A DNA stretch of 64,000 nucleotides from a marine gamma proteobacterium HTCC2148 (GCA_000156295.1 DS999229.1:105945-169944), one strand, 5' to 3'. Shown: positions 8,802-17,791, counted from the first letter of the stretch. Notes: generated by a model not told the origin, from the letters alone. Program-made: numbers and translations.

Positions 8802-9272
8802 TTAACTCATCTGTGACTGCAGATAGTTCTGTAAACCCACCTTGTCAATCAGCCCCAACTGCTTTTCGAGCCACCAGGTATGATCGACCTCGGTGTCTTC
8901 AAGCAGCTTTTCCAGTATTTCACGGCTGTGATAGTCCTGTTCGCTCTCACACACCTTGATCGCGTCTTTTAAAGCCTGGTCAACGGCCAGCTCTACATTC
9001 AAGTCATTCTGCAACATCTCGGGCACAGTTTTACCGACCTGTAACGGCGGGCGCGTCGTCATATCCGGCGTTCCCTCGAGAAAAAGCATGCGTTCAATAA
9101 GCGCTGCGGCGTGACCTTTTTCGTCATCAAACTCGTGATCGATCCGCTCGAATAACTTCTGCAGTCCCCAGTCGTCGTACATTCGCGCGTGAATAAAATA
9201 CTGATCCATGGCGGCCAACTCCCAAGCCAGCAACCCGTTCAACTCGGCAATTACTTTGTTACTGCCTTTCAT
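8802..9272 (-). CDS. bfr: Bacterioferritin subunit with intact ferroxidase site
   Basis: A 156-residue ferritin-like four-helix protein. Diiron ligands of bacterioferritin are present: Glu18, Glu51, His54, Glu94, and Glu128/His131 (the Glu127/His130 pair, shifted by one residue). Position 52, normally the haem-ligand Met, is Lys. The subunit should therefore oxidise iron but not hold haem by itself. It is preceded by a strong AAGGAGG ribosome site and lies 27 bases after a second bacterioferritin gene with the opposite pattern. The two are likely cotranscribed and probably form a mixed 24-mer for iron storage, as known for paired Bfr subunits in other proteobacteria. Confidence 0.93.
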   Translation of the reverse strand: MKGSNKVIAELNGLLAWELAAMDQYFIHARMYDDWGLQKLFERIDHEFDDEKGHAAALIERMLFLEGTPDMTTRPPLQVGKTVPEMLQNDLNVELAVDQALKDAIKVCESEQDYHSREILEKLLEDTEVDHTWWLEKQLGLIDKVGLQNYLQSQMS

Positions 9273-9299
9273 GGTGACGTCCTCCTTTTAATGCTGGGT

Positions 9300-9764
9300 T
9301 CAGATCTGTGCCTGCAGGTAGTTTTCCAGACTGGTATTTTCAATCAGATACTGCTGCGTCTCAATCCAGTCTACGTGACTCTCTTCATACTCGAGTATTT
9401 CCTCAAGCAAATCGCGACTGACAAAATCCTGCGCTTGCTCACAATAGGCAATCGCCTCCCTGAGCAAGGCGAGCTGCTCCAACTGGAAGGCCATATCGCA
9501 TTGCTGCATTTCCACCGTATGCTCGCCGATTCGCACCTTTTCCAACTGCTGTAAATTGGGGAGGCCTTCCAGAAAAAGGATGCGCTCAATAAGTTCGTCC
9601 GCTTGTTTCATATCCTTGATCGACTTCTTGTAATTCTTTTCATTCAAGGCTTCCAGCCCCCAGTTGCGAAACATCCGGGCGTGCAGAAAATACTGATTAA
9701 TGGAGGTCAGTTCCAGGGTGAGAACCCGGTTCAGGTAGCCGATAACTGTTCCATCACCTTTCAT
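9300..9764 (-). CDS. bfr: Bacterioferritin subunit, haem-binding type with degraded ferroxidase site
   Basis: A 154-residue bacterioferritin paralogue and the first gene of the pair. Met52, the haem ligand, is retained. Three diiron ligands are changed: position 51 is Asp, 54 is Gln and 94 is Gln. Glu18 and the C-terminal EESHVDW pair remain. The subunit should bind haem at the dimer interface but oxidise iron poorly. The downstream subunit has the complementary changes, which argues for a heteropolymer. Family assignment is firm from the overall pattern (LNRVLTLELTSINQYFLHAR, ENYLQAQI); the functional split is inferred from residues. Confidence 0.93.
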   Translation of the reverse strand: MKGDGTVIGYLNRVLTLELTSINQYFLHARMFRNWGLEALNEKNYKKSIKDMKQADELIERILFLEGLPNLQQLEKVRIGEHTVEMQQCDMAFQLEQLALLREAIAYCEQAQDFVSRDLLEEILEYEESHVDWIETQQYLIENTSLENYLQAQI

Positions 9765-9854
9765 AATCCAATCCTTCTTGGCGAGTAAATGAAGCGACGC
9801 GCTGCTTTAAAGTATAGAGGCAATGCGCAAACGAGCCAAAATTGATTGCACATG

Positions 9855-10235
9855 TCAGCGCTTGGCCTCGATTTCTTTCTCCGCGCTTTGATCCTGGTTC
9901 CGAGAGGCGTCGGCCGCCATTCGGCCTACTGTCTCAATGGCTTGATCCATGGTTTGGTGCCCTTTGTTCTGGTATTGATCAAAGAGATTGATAAAGCGGT
10001 CAGACCGGCGCCCCAGCACCATCAAGCGCAGATACAAACTGTCTTCCACGGCGGGCTTGCGAATCCAGTCGAGGAAAAAAACCAACACGCTGAGTGGGCT
10101 CATCAGCAGGTCCCGAAATGCGTCAGCGCCGAGTTTCAACTGGAATACCAAAAGATGCTTCAGGGCTCGACCAAAGTTTACCTGGGCTTTTGAGTCTTCT
10201 GGTTCATCAAAAAATTGAGTCTTGTTCTTCTTCAT
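9855..10235 (-). CDS. Conserved-looking hypothetical protein coupled to the FinR-like regulator
   Basis: A 126-residue protein that I do not recognise. It starts with a charged segment (MKKNKTQFFDEPEDS), has a central hydrophobic stretch (LLMSPLSVLVFFLDWI, about residues 45-60) that could be membrane-associated, and ends in a charged, Gln/Glu-rich helix. The start ATG (10235-10233) overlaps the stop of the upstream LysR gene in an ATGA arrangement, so it is probably translated from the same message. The longer frame beginning at 10265 would run back into the regulator and is not favoured. The context suggests a link to redox or iron stress, nothing more. Confidence 0.65.
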   Translation of the reverse strand: MKKNKTQFFDEPEDSKAQVNFGRALKHLLVFQLKLGADAFRDLLMSPLSVLVFFLDWIRKPAVEDSLYLRLMVLGRRSDRFINLFDQYQNKGHQTMDQAIETVGRMAADASRNQDQSAEKEIEAKR

Positions 10236-11116
10236 TGGGCGGTTTCCCTGCAAAGTGACAGCCACCTTTCCAGTGTAGCTGTGTGAAATTTATCACGCTG
10301 CAATATCAAATTTAGCTGACGACTAAAATCACGGTGCGGAATATCCAGGGGAATTAGCGAGCCCCGCTGAAACGCTTCCTTAAGACTGATCTTGGACAGG
10401 CAAGCGACGCCCAGGCCCGCCTCCACAGCGCGCTTGATGGCCTCCGTATGTTGGAGCTCCATCGATATATCTAGATCGGTGAGGATGCCGTGCATGGCGC
10501 GCTCAAACGCCTGGCGCGTGCCCGAGCCCGATTCACGCATAATCCAGCGCTGACTCATCAACTGGTCGTCAGATACCTGCGACACTCCCGCTAATGGGTG
10601 TCCAGGGGCGGCGAAAACCTGTAGCTCGTCCTCGCGCCAGTGGATTGTCTCCAGTTGAGGGTGATTTATCTCGCCCTCGATCATGCCCAAGTCCAGCTCA
10701 AAGTCCGCTACCTGACGCGCTATGGTTTTTGTATTTGCTACCTGCAGTGCCACATCGGCCTGAGTGTATCGCTCACGAAAGGCGGCGATCATTGGCACGG
10801 CGAGGTAATTGCCGATGGTCAAGGTTGCACCGACGCGCAAGGCACCGCTGCCCTCCTCAGTGCTTAAAGCGGCCTCAAAGTCTTGCGCCTGGGCGAGTAA
10901 TCTTTCGGCCTGGGGGCGAAGCTGGCGGCCCAGCTCACTCAGCTGCAAGCGCTTGCCCAGACGATCGAACAGCTGTACTTCAAACTGCTGCTCCAACTCC
11001 TTCAGGGAGCCACTGGCAGCAGATTGGGACATGGCTAAGGACTCAGCGGCGCGACTGACGTTCTCAAATCTGGCGGTCGCCAAAAACACTTGTAGCTGGC
11101 GAAAGGTGAATCTCAT
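10232..11116 (-). CDS. finR: LysR-family regulator, FinR-like
   Basis: A 294-residue LysR-type regulator. The N-terminal winged helix-turn-helix (FRQLQVFLATARFENVSRAA, then MSQSAASGSLKELE) occupies residues 1-60 and a periplasmic-binding-protein-like effector domain follows from about residue 90. It is divergent from fpr with a 96-base gap. The same pairing occurs in Pseudomonas, where FinR activates ferredoxin-NADP reductase under superoxide or sulfite stress; the name rests on this context. A T-N11-A dyad lies in the shared gap. The stop overlaps the start of the 126-residue hypothetical protein. Confidence 0.8.
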   Translation of the reverse strand: MRFTFRQLQVFLATARFENVSRAAESLAMSQSAASGSLKELEQQFEVQLFDRLGKRLQLSELGRQLRPQAERLLAQAQDFEAALSTEEGSGALRVGATLTIGNYLAVPMIAAFRERYTQADVALQVANTKTIARQVADFELDLGMIEGEINHPQLETIHWREDELQVFAAPGHPLAGVSQVSDDQLMSQRWIMRESGSGTRQAFERAMHGILTDLDISMELQHTEAIKRAVEAGLGVACLSKISLKEAFQRGSLIPLDIPHRDFSRQLNLILQRDKFHTATLERWLSLCRETAQ

Positions 11117-11129
11117 ATCTATTTTTCCG

Positions 11130-11145
11130 ATTAATAAAATCTAAT
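11130..11145. promoter_or_regulatory. LysR-type T-N11-A dyad in the finR-fpr gap
   Basis: ATTA (11130-11133) and TAAT (11142-11145) form an inverted repeat spanning a T-N11-A motif (11131-11143). It lies 14 bases upstream of the regulator start and 68 bases upstream of fpr, where a LysR regulator would bind to control both genes. Confidence 0.5.
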
Positions 11146-11212
11146 ATATCTGTTTTACAGGTTATAGGCCAGCCGTTATTCTGGTCAGCATTAACCTCAC
11201 AGGTACAGAACA

Positions 11213-11986
11213 ATGGCATCACTGCTGCGTGAACAGGTGACCGAAGTACACCACTGGACTGACAGTTTGTTCAGCTTCAAGACGACCAGGAATCAAGGCT
11301 TTCGCTTCAAAAATGGCTTTTTCACCATGATTGGACTCGAACATGAGGGTAAGCCGCTGATGCGAGCCTACAGCCTGGCCAGCGCCAATCATGAAGACGA
11401 GCTAGAATTTTTCAGTATCAAAGTGCCGGACGGACCACTGACCTCAAAGCTGCAGAACATTCAGCCAGGCGACGAGCTACTGGTTAACAGCAAGGCCACT
11501 GGCACGCTGATTCCTGACAACCTGCTGCCCGGGAAAAACCTCTACTTGATAGCGACCGGAACCGGGCTGGCACCTTTCCTCAGCATTATCCGCGACCCTG
11601 AGATTTACGAAATCTACGACAAGGTCATCCTCACCCACGGTTGTCGCGAAGTGGAAGAACTGGCCTATCAGGAGCTCATCACCGAACACCTGCCCAACCA
11701 TGAGTATCTTGGCGAGGATGTGCGCGACAAGCTCATTTATTACCCCACAGTCACCCGGGAGAAATACGTCAACAATGGCCGCCTGACTGACCTGCTGCGC
11801 ATTGGCAAGCTGGAAAAGGACATAGAACTGTCTGCCATTGATCCACAAAACGACCGCTTCATGATTTGTGGCAGCCCCAGCATGCTCAAAGACATCGGCA
11901 AGCTGCTGGATAGTCGCGGCTTCCGTGAGACCCGCAACGGTGAAGTCGGCGAGTACGTCATCGAACGGGCCTTTGTCGAAAGCTGA
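11213..11986 (+). CDS. fpr: Ferredoxin-NADP reductase
   Basis: A 257-residue flavoprotein of the bacterial Fpr subclass. The FAD-binding motif RAYSLAS lies near residue 50, the NADP-binding segment LIATGTGLAPFLSIIRDP near 120, and the C-terminus YVIERAFVES matches the family. It moves electrons between NADPH and ferredoxin or flavodoxin, supporting Fe-S repair, bacterioferritin iron release and redox homeostasis. The divergent FinR-like regulator and nearby bacterioferritins fit an iron/oxidative-stress role. A small hairpin follows the gene. Confidence 0.92.
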   Translation: MASLLREQVTEVHHWTDSLFSFKTTRNQGFRFKNGFFTMIGLEHEGKPLMRAYSLASANHEDELEFFSIKVPDGPLTSKLQNIQPGDELLVNSKATGTLIPDNLLPGKNLYLIATGTGLAPFLSIIRDPEIYEIYDKVILTHGCREVEELAYQELITEHLPNHEYLGEDVRDKLIYYPTVTREKYVNNGRLTDLLRIGKLEKDIELSAIDPQNDRFMICGSPSMLKDIGKLLDSRGFRETRNGEVGEYVIERAFVES

Positions 11987-12012
11987 CGCCGGCAGTTCCC
12001 TGCAAGCTCTCT

Positions 12013-12029
12013 TCGCGGCCAGACCGCGA
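12013..12029 (+). terminator. Possible hairpin downstream of fpr
   Basis: TCGCGG (12013-12018) and CCGCGA (12024-12029) form a perfect 6-bp stem with a 5-base loop 27 bases after the fpr stop. No U-tract follows, so it may only be an mRNA-end stabiliser. Confidence 0.25.
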
Positions 12030-12130
12030 GCGCTGCGGTCAATAGTATTGGCTGCAATGGCGGTTGTCAGCGCGCGGCACCCGCATTACCTTGTTACTTC
12101 AAGCAAACCATTATTGCCGGGAGAAGGCTG

Positions 12131-12715
12131 ATGTCAGAGACACGTCAAAAGCTCAACAAGGAAAACATGGGAATTGGCGAAGGATTGCCCCTGCAAGCCT
12201 CCGCAGGGGGCATGGAGGAGTTGCGCAAAGACATACAACGCCTGATGGATATGGAAGCCATCAAACAGCTCAAGCATGCTTATTTTCGCTGTATCGACAC
12301 TGCCAACCTCGAAGAATTAGCCACCTTGTTCCATGACGACGTTCAGGTGGATTTCAAGGGCGGCAACTACCACCTGCAATACAACGGCAAGCAGGAGTAT
12401 GTGACAGGAATGGAGCAGTCATTCACCAAACAGTCCATTGGCCAGCATCATGGTCACCATCCTGAAATTCAAATGCTCTCGGAAACCGAAGCGACTGGTA
12501 TCTGGTATCTGGAAGACAAGTTCTGGGTGATAAACCACAAGTACTACACCACCGGCACACTGCTGTACTGGGATCGTTACGTAAAGGAAAACGGGAAGTG
12601 GCTGATCAAGGACACCCGTTACGAGCGACTTTACGAGTTCAGCGAACAGTTGTCCGAAAAAGTTAAGCCCAGTTCACACTACCTGGGCGTACACGGAACC
12701 GAGCCGCAGTCTTAG
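12131..12715 (+). CDS. SnoaL/NTF2-like protein
   Basis: A 194-residue protein whose central part (about residues 40-170) has the SnoaL_4/NTF2-like cone fold signature: an N-terminal helix AIKQLKHAYFRCIDTANLEELATLF, then HDDVQVDFKGG and repeated beta strands. This fold is used by polyketide cyclases, dehydratases, isomerases and ring-hydroxylating dioxygenase beta subunits; the function here is unknown. The first 30 residues are probably disordered. GGGAGAAGG precedes the ATG at good spacing. The gene converges on the SulP gene with only 4 bases between stops. Confidence 0.75.
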   Translation: MSETRQKLNKENMGIGEGLPLQASAGGMEELRKDIQRLMDMEAIKQLKHAYFRCIDTANLEELATLFHDDVQVDFKGGNYHLQYNGKQEYVTGMEQSFTKQSIGQHHGHHPEIQMLSETEATGIWYLEDKFWVINHKYYTTGTLLYWDRYVKENGKWLIKDTRYERLYEFSEQLSEKVKPSSHYLGVHGTEPQS

Positions 12716-12719
12716 TGCA

Positions 12720-14285
12720 CTAGCCCAGCGCGTCTTCTGCCACAAAGTATTTCGGATCCTCGATCACGTTGACTTCAACGAGGTTGCCCGCCTTGCGCAG
12801 TAACTGCTTGCACTCACCCGACAAATGCACAAGGTGCAGGATCTTGCCAGAATTGAGGTAGCGCTCTGCCAATGTATCAATGGCCTCTAGCCCTGAGTGG
12901 TCACACACTCGAGACCCTGCAAAATCGATCACGACGTCTTCGTTGGATTCACCGGGATCAAACTGCTCCAGAAATGAAGTGACCGAACCGAAGAAGAGAG
13001 GGCCGGACACCGCATACACAGTAGAGCCCTTATGGTCTTCCCGAGCCTGAACGTTGATCTGCTTGGCGTGCTCCCAGGCAAATACGAGCGCCGACACAAT
13101 CACACCCACAACAACCGCAACCGCAAGATCTGTGGCTACGGTGACCGCTGAGACCAGAATAAGAACCAGCGCGTCAGACTTGGGTACCTTGCGCAGCACT
13201 CGGAAGCTACTCCATTCGAAGGTCCCTATTACAACGATAAACATCACGCCGATCAGTGCGGCCAGCGGAATCTGCTCGATCAACGACGAGGCAACCAGAA
13301 TAAAGGCCAGTAAGAACAAGGCCGCTGAGATACCTGACAGACGGCCGCGACCCCCGGAGTTCACATTGATCATGCTCTGGCCGATCATTGCGCAACCACC
13401 CATGCCACCGAAGAAACCAGTGGCCACGTTGGCCACGCCCTGACCCACGCACTCTTTATTGCCACGCCCGCGAGATTCCGTGATTTCATCCACCAGACGC
13501 AATGTCAGCAAGGACTCAATTAATCCAATGGCAGCAAGAATGACCGAGTAGGGCAAAATAATAGTAAATGTCTCCCAGGTTAGAGGGACCATAGGGATAT
13601 GAAACTCAGGCAAACCGCCGCTTATTGATGCAACATCACCCACAACTTTGGTGTCGAGACTAAGACCGACCACCAGCAGGCTAACCACGACGATAGCCAC
13701 CAGCGAAGAAGGGATCGCCGTAGTCAGACGGGGTAGGAAGTGGATGATCGCCATAGTCAGCGCCACAAGCCCCAGCAACATGTATAGCTGCTGGCCCTCT
13801 AACCAGGCGACATCAACGATGCTGCCTTCCATAAAGGTCCCTGCCAGCCACCCTGCTTCACCGGGATTGCCAAACTGGCCCAACTGGGCAAGAAAAATTA
13901 CGATCGCCAGGCCATTCACAAAGCCCAGCATGACCGGATGGGGCACCATCCGGATAAACTTACCCAGGCGCATAGCGCCCGCCGCAATCTGTAAAACACC
14001 CATAAGGACTACGGTCGCAAACAGGTACTCAACCCCATGGTCGGCAACTAGTGCCACCATCACTACCGCCAGCGCTCCCGTTGCCCCGGAAATCATGCCG
14101 GGGCGACCGCCGATGCAGGCGGTGATAAGGCCCACCATGAAGGCAGCGTACAAGCCCACCAGCGGCTGCACGCCAGCTACAAACGCAAACGCGACTGCTT
14201 CCGGCACCAGTGCCAGGGCCACTGTCAGGCCGGACAAAACGTCATTTTTAACGGTCGAGACTTTGCTCGGATGAATCTCAAACAT
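12720..14285 (-). CDS. SulP family anion transporter with STAS domain
   Basis: A 521-residue inner-membrane transporter. The N-terminal three quarters are many hydrophobic helices with the SulP motif ([20 protein letters not shown], then [11 protein letters not shown]). The C-terminal 100 residues form a cytoplasmic STAS domain ([21 protein letters not shown]). SulP proteins move sulfate, bicarbonate or other anions with sodium or protons; the short size and sequence style resemble BicA-like bicarbonate carriers, but substrate is not certain. ATG 14285 is chosen because AGGTGAG is 7 bases upstream; GTG 14297 overlaps that site. Confidence 0.9.
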   Translation of the reverse strand: MFEIHPSKVSTVKNDVLSGLTVALALVPEAVAFAFVAGVQPLVGLYAAFMVGLITACIGGRPGMISGATGALAVVMVALVADHGVEYLFATVVLMGVLQIAAGAMRLGKFIRMVPHPVMLGFVNGLAIVIFLAQLGQFGNPGEAGWLAGTFMEGSIVDVAWLEGQQLYMLLGLVALTMAIIHFLPRLTTAIPSSLVAIVVVSLLVVGLSLDTKVVGDVASISGGLPEFHIPMVPLTWETFTIILPYSVILAAIGLIESLLTLRLVDEITESRGRGNKECVGQGVANVATGFFGGMGGCAMIGQSMINVNSGGRGRLSGISAALFLLAFILVASSLIEQIPLAALIGVMFIVVIGTFEWSSFRVLRKVPKSDALVLILVSAVTVATDLAVAVVVGVIVSALVFAWEHAKQINVQAREDHKGSTVYAVSGPLFFGSVTSFLEQFDPGESNEDVVIDFAGSRVCDHSGLEAIDTLAERYLNSGKILHLVHLSGECKQLLRKAGNLVEVNVIEDPKYFVAEDALG

Positions 14286-14528
14286 CGGAATTCTCACCTA
14301 AAGTTTGCTGTAACGTGCCATCAAGCACGTGGAGTCAGGAACCGATCGGCGGAGTGGTTGTTATGCGCAGACAGGAAAGGGCGCGGATTGTAGGCTAAAC
14401 GCCGCGCTACGGCCAGTATGCTGCCACGTGAAAAATAACAGCCGCAAGCAAGCGGCCTACTTTCACCAGGACATGCCAGGGATGACGAAGTCGACAATGG
14501 GCGCTAGACTGATTAGCAACTCACCATC
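14286..14528. promoter_or_regulatory. Divergent intergenic region sulP / nnrU-like
   Basis: No gene is seen in this 243-base gap. It contains a perfect inverted repeat, ACGTGC (14313-14318) and GCACGT (14325-14330), about 28 bases upstream of the SulP start, which could be an operator or a leader hairpin. A second small one, GCCGC (14441-14445) and GCGGC (14452-14456), lies closer to the NnrU-like gene. Confidence 0.3.
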
Positions 14529-15104
14529 ATGGACGAAGACATGACCCTTCTCATCGCCGGCGTATTACTTTGGTCACTGGTTCATTTCATTCCTTCGGTT
14601 GGGCACTCATTCAAGCAATCGCTCACCGGGAAGCTTGGCGAGGACGGCTACAAGGGCATATTTTCGCTACTACTGGTCGCGGCCCTCCTGATGATGGTGT
14701 TTGGCTGGCGCAGCATTGATCAACCAGGCTTCCTCTACGCCCTTCCCCTCTGGACGCGTCACCTGGGCATGCTGCTTGTTGTCATTGCCTTTATCCTGTT
14801 CGTAGCCGCCGGAGTGCCCACCCGCATCAAGCAGATTGTTCGGCACCCACAGCTCACCGGAGTGGCAATCTGGGCCGCTGCTCACCTGATGATGAACGGT
14901 GACAGTCGATCACTGGTATTGTTCGGCGGCCTGGGTACATGGGCCATACTAGAGATGGTGCTCATCAACCGTCGAGATGGTGAATGGGTCAAAACTGATG
15001 TGCCCGCTATGGGGCAAGAAGTCAAAATCCTAATCATCAGCCTGGTGGCGGTCACAATCGCCATCTTCGCGCACCCCTGGTTAGCGGGTGTGGCCATCAT
15101 TTGA
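14529..15104 (+). CDS. NnrU family membrane protein
   Basis: A 191-residue integral membrane protein with five to six predicted helices. The family marks are LVHFIPSVGHSFKQSL near the N-terminus, PTRIKQIVRHPQLTGVAIWAAAHLMMNGD in the middle (two pieces of the NnrU domain) and a hydrophobic C-terminus. NnrU proteins were named from denitrification loci, but most homologues, as here, lie outside them; some are related to isoprenoid-modifying enzymes. No denitrification gene is in the window. ATG 14529 or ATG 14541 could be the start. Confidence 0.85.
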   Translation: MDEDMTLLIAGVLLWSLVHFIPSVGHSFKQSLTGKLGEDGYKGIFSLLLVAALLMMVFGWRSIDQPGFLYALPLWTRHLGMLLVVIAFILFVAAGVPTRIKQIVRHPQLTGVAIWAAAHLMMNGDSRSLVLFGGLGTWAILEMVLINRRDGEWVKTDVPAMGQEVKILIISLVAVTIAIFAHPWLAGVAII

Positions 15105-15277
15105 TGCCTTTGCGGATTGTTTTGCACCCGCGGTACAAATAACGTCCCTGGCCCCTCGAAGCGGATCTATGGAATATTGCGCGCACAGTTCGTGTTGATA
15201 AGACCCCGACAACAGCGTATTTTTGAATGCCTCAGGACAGGCCTGAAACTGACCCAAACAACTGGAAAAATATGCCA

Positions 15278-16030
15278 ATGAAATCAACACTATCCATCTT
15301 CGCAGCTGCCTCTTTACTGGCTGTGAGTGTAGTAACCGCAGACACCCTGGAACTTGCCGACGGCACCTTGCTGGAGGGTGACATGGTCGGTAGCAGTAAC
15401 GGCATCATCATGTTCAATACCGGTGACGATATCGAGGCTTACCCTGAATCTGAAGTGGTTGGTATTTACCTGAGCGATGGCGTAGCCACCCGCCAACAGG
15501 AATTACAGAAGCAGCAGAATCAACAGAATCAACCACAGACGATTACGGTGGCTGAGGGCACTCGGCTGGTGATTCGGATGTCTGAAACTATCGACACCAA
15601 GCGTCACTCCGCCGGCCACCGCTTCCGCGGCCAACTCGAAAGTGCGCTAGTGGTGAATGGTGTGACTGCTGCTCGCCGCGGCACGACGGTCTATGGGCGC
15701 ATCCTGGGCGCTTCCCAGGCCGGGAGACTCGCCGGTTCTTCCGACATGACAATTGAGTTTACCGACTTGCTGGTTGACGACCAGATGCACAGCATGCGCA
15801 CCCAGGGTTTAAAAGCCCAGGGGAAGAATGAAGCTGGCCGCACTGCCGGTCGCACCGCACGGGCCGCTGCGCTAGGTGGGCTGTATGGCGGCAGCTCCAG
15901 CGCCAAAAAAGGTGCCAAAGTGGGTTTGGGGGCAGCAATCTTGACCTCAGGGTCCAGCATCAACATCCCCGCCGGCACCCTGGTAGAAACCAATCTGGCG
16001 ACAGCGTTGAATCTGCCTTATCCCGGCTGA
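15278..16030 (+). CDS. Exported protein of unknown function with glycine-rich segment
   Basis: A 250-residue exported protein. A signal peptide (MKSTLSIFAAASLLAVSVVT-ADT) is followed by a small beta-rich domain (residues about 20-65), a Gln/Asn linker (QQELQKQQNQQNQPQ), and a C-terminal domain with VAEGTRLVIRMSETIDTKRH, a glycine-rich stretch and IPAGTLVETNL. The latter motifs resemble TrbI/VirB10-like or outer-membrane-scaffold domains, without clear family membership. In-frame ATGs at 15227 and 15272 give longer forms; 15278 puts the basic n-region at the terminus. The stop is directly adjacent to that of the convergent BepA-like gene. Confidence 0.7.
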   Translation: MKSTLSIFAAASLLAVSVVTADTLELADGTLLEGDMVGSSNGIIMFNTGDDIEAYPESEVVGIYLSDGVATRQQELQKQQNQQNQPQTITVAEGTRLVIRMSETIDTKRHSAGHRFRGQLESALVVNGVTAARRGTTVYGRILGASQAGRLAGSSDMTIEFTDLLVDDQMHSMRTQGLKAQGKNEAGRTAGRTARAAALGGLYGGSSSAKKGAKVGLGAAILTSGSSINIPAGTLVETNLATALNLPYPG

Positions 16031-17488
16031 TTAAAACTGACCCAGGGCTTTCCCCACCTGGTGGAAAAAGCTCATGCGCCGGTTGATGCGCTCTATGGAG
16101 ACATCATCCGGCGCCAGTTTTAACGCGAGTTTCAGCTGATCAAGCGCGGGCGGCATTGCCCCTTTTAGGAAAAAATACTCGGCTCGCGACTGATGCAAGC
16201 CGAAGCGGTTCCCCGCTAGCCCCTGTACTTCCGCCAGCCAATACCAGAGGGTCACGTTAGTTGGCTTCAATTTCGCGTGTGCTGTTAGTACCTGGTCCGC
16301 TTCTGAATAACGGCCCGCCTTAAAATAGGCTTTGCCCAACTGAATGGTGATCGGATGATTACCCGGCACCAGTTCAACACCCCTCTTCAACTTTTTTATT
16401 GCACTATCGAATTTTTCTTCTGCCAGGTCGATGTCCGTCTCTGCGAGAGCATAGGTCATGTTAGTCGGACTATATTCACGCATGGGAGCTAATAACTCTC
16501 GTGCCTCCGCATACCCGCCATTGTTGGTCAGCGCCAGAATCAAGGCATACTGGGCAGCGACTGCCTCAGCGCCTTTCCGTTCCTGACGTTTTTTTCGAAA
16601 GTAAGCGACGGCTTGTTCAGGTTGGTCGATAAAACTCAACTCTACGCGAGCTCGTATCAGGTGGAACTCAGGATTATCCTGGTAAATACGCGCCGGGAAT
16701 TGCGCCGCCCTGTTACGCGCATCGGCTATTCGACTCTCGGTCAGTGGGTGAGTCATTAAAAACTCGGGCGGCCTACTGCCGTACTTTCGCGACTGAGCCT
16801 GCATGACTGAAAACATTCCGGCAGCCCCTTTAGGGTCCATACCTGCTGCTACCTGATTCTGCATACCCACCCGGTCAGCCTCCTGTTCGTGCAGTCGGCT
16901 GTAGCGCAAGGATGCATCCTGTGATGCTGCCTGGGAACCAGCAATTGCAGCTATACCTGCGTCACCGCCACCTGCAGCCACCGCAACCATCCCCGCGAGC
17001 ATTCCCGCTAACGCCATTTTCCCGGTCTTCGCCGCATTCTCCTGGCCACGCGAAAAATGCCGTTGACTCAGGTGGGCAAGCTCGTGGCCCAACACCGATG
17101 CCACCTGAGCCTCACTCTGGGCAGCCAGGAGCAATCCGTTATGCACCCCGACCACTCCGCCGGGAACCGCAAATGCATTAATACTTTTGTTGTTGACCAA
17201 CACCACTTCAAGACGCCGCTCGCGCAACTGGCTGGTAACAGCCAAACGATAAATAAGATTCTCGGTATAGTCCTGGATCAGTGGGTCACTGAGAATCGGA
17301 GCCTGCCGGCGAAACTGCATCAGCCACGCTCTTCCCATCAGATATTCCTGGGAAAGTGAAACTGCATTGCCCTCGCCAAAATCGGGTAAGACGCCGTCCT
17401 GGGCTCGACTCTGGCAAGCGCCCAATACCAGGCAAATGCCTAAAATCGCAATTACCAGATATCGAAGCACTGAGTTGTCATTCATCAT
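16031..17488 (-). CDS. bepA: M48 family periplasmic metalloprotease/chaperone with TPR repeats, BepA-like
   Basis: A 485-residue envelope protein. The N-terminal hydrophobic segment ends in a lipobox-like LGAC, so it may be a lipoprotein, although E. coli BepA is soluble periplasmic. The zinc site HELAH is at residues 135-139 with the third ligand Glu expected in EQEADRVG. TPR-like helices fill the C-terminal third (about 300-470). BepA degrades or helps fold outer-membrane proteins such as LptD and BamA. Length and domain order match the family. It converges with no gap on the exported protein gene. Confidence 0.9.
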   Translation of the reverse strand: MMNDNSVLRYLVIAILGICLVLGACQSRAQDGVLPDFGEGNAVSLSQEYLMGRAWLMQFRRQAPILSDPLIQDYTENLIYRLAVTSQLRERRLEVVLVNNKSINAFAVPGGVVGVHNGLLLAAQSEAQVASVLGHELAHLSQRHFSRGQENAAKTGKMALAGMLAGMVAVAAGGGDAGIAAIAGSQAASQDASLRYSRLHEQEADRVGMQNQVAAGMDPKGAAGMFSVMQAQSRKYGSRPPEFLMTHPLTESRIADARNRAAQFPARIYQDNPEFHLIRARVELSFIDQPEQAVAYFRKKRQERKGAEAVAAQYALILALTNNGGYAEARELLAPMREYSPTNMTYALAETDIDLAEEKFDSAIKKLKRGVELVPGNHPITIQLGKAYFKAGRYSEADQVLTAHAKLKPTNVTLWYWLAEVQGLAGNRFGLHQSRAEYFFLKGAMPPALDQLKLALKLAPDDVSIERINRRMSFFHQVGKALGQF

Positions 17489-17567
17489 GATCGTTTAAAC
17501 TTTTATCACATGCGTTCAACAGCGTAACAGCCGTTAACCAGTCTAAAATGGGGTAAGTGCCATTGGT

Positions 17568-17783
17568 TCACTGACTCCCAACCCTCTTAGGGCGCGGGTA
17601 TTGAAACACCATATTAAGGGTCTCGTCGCGCAGGTTGAAACCCCCTCCGGCCGTATCCAAATTCTGCGCACTCAGTAAAGGGCCCGGATTAACGCTCACC
17701 CTATCTTGGGCGATTCGGACCCCGCAGCCAACCCAACAACGAAAAGTAACCAACCTCGGCAGGAATAGCAGCATTTTTTTCAT
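17568..17783 (-). CDS. Small exported hypothetical protein downstream of glpD-like gene
   Basis: A 71-residue frame starting at ATG 17783, with a basic and hydrophobic N-terminus (MKKMLLFLPRLVTF) that could be a signal peptide. I do not recognise it. An in-frame GTG at 17795 would overlap the stop of the upstream glpD-like gene by three bases, a coupling-like arrangement. It could also be a chance frame; no family support is visible. Confidence 0.35.
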   Translation of the reverse strand: MKKMLLFLPRLVTFRCWVGCGVRIAQDRVSVNPGPLLSAQNLDTAGGGFNLRDETLNMVFQYPRPKRVGSQ

Positions 17784-17791
17784 AGCTGAGT

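Noticed and set aside
13648-14274. 208-codon plus-strand frame opposite the SulP gene
   Set aside because: Ser/Thr/Ala/Pro-rich composition typical of an antisense reading of membrane helices; no motif.
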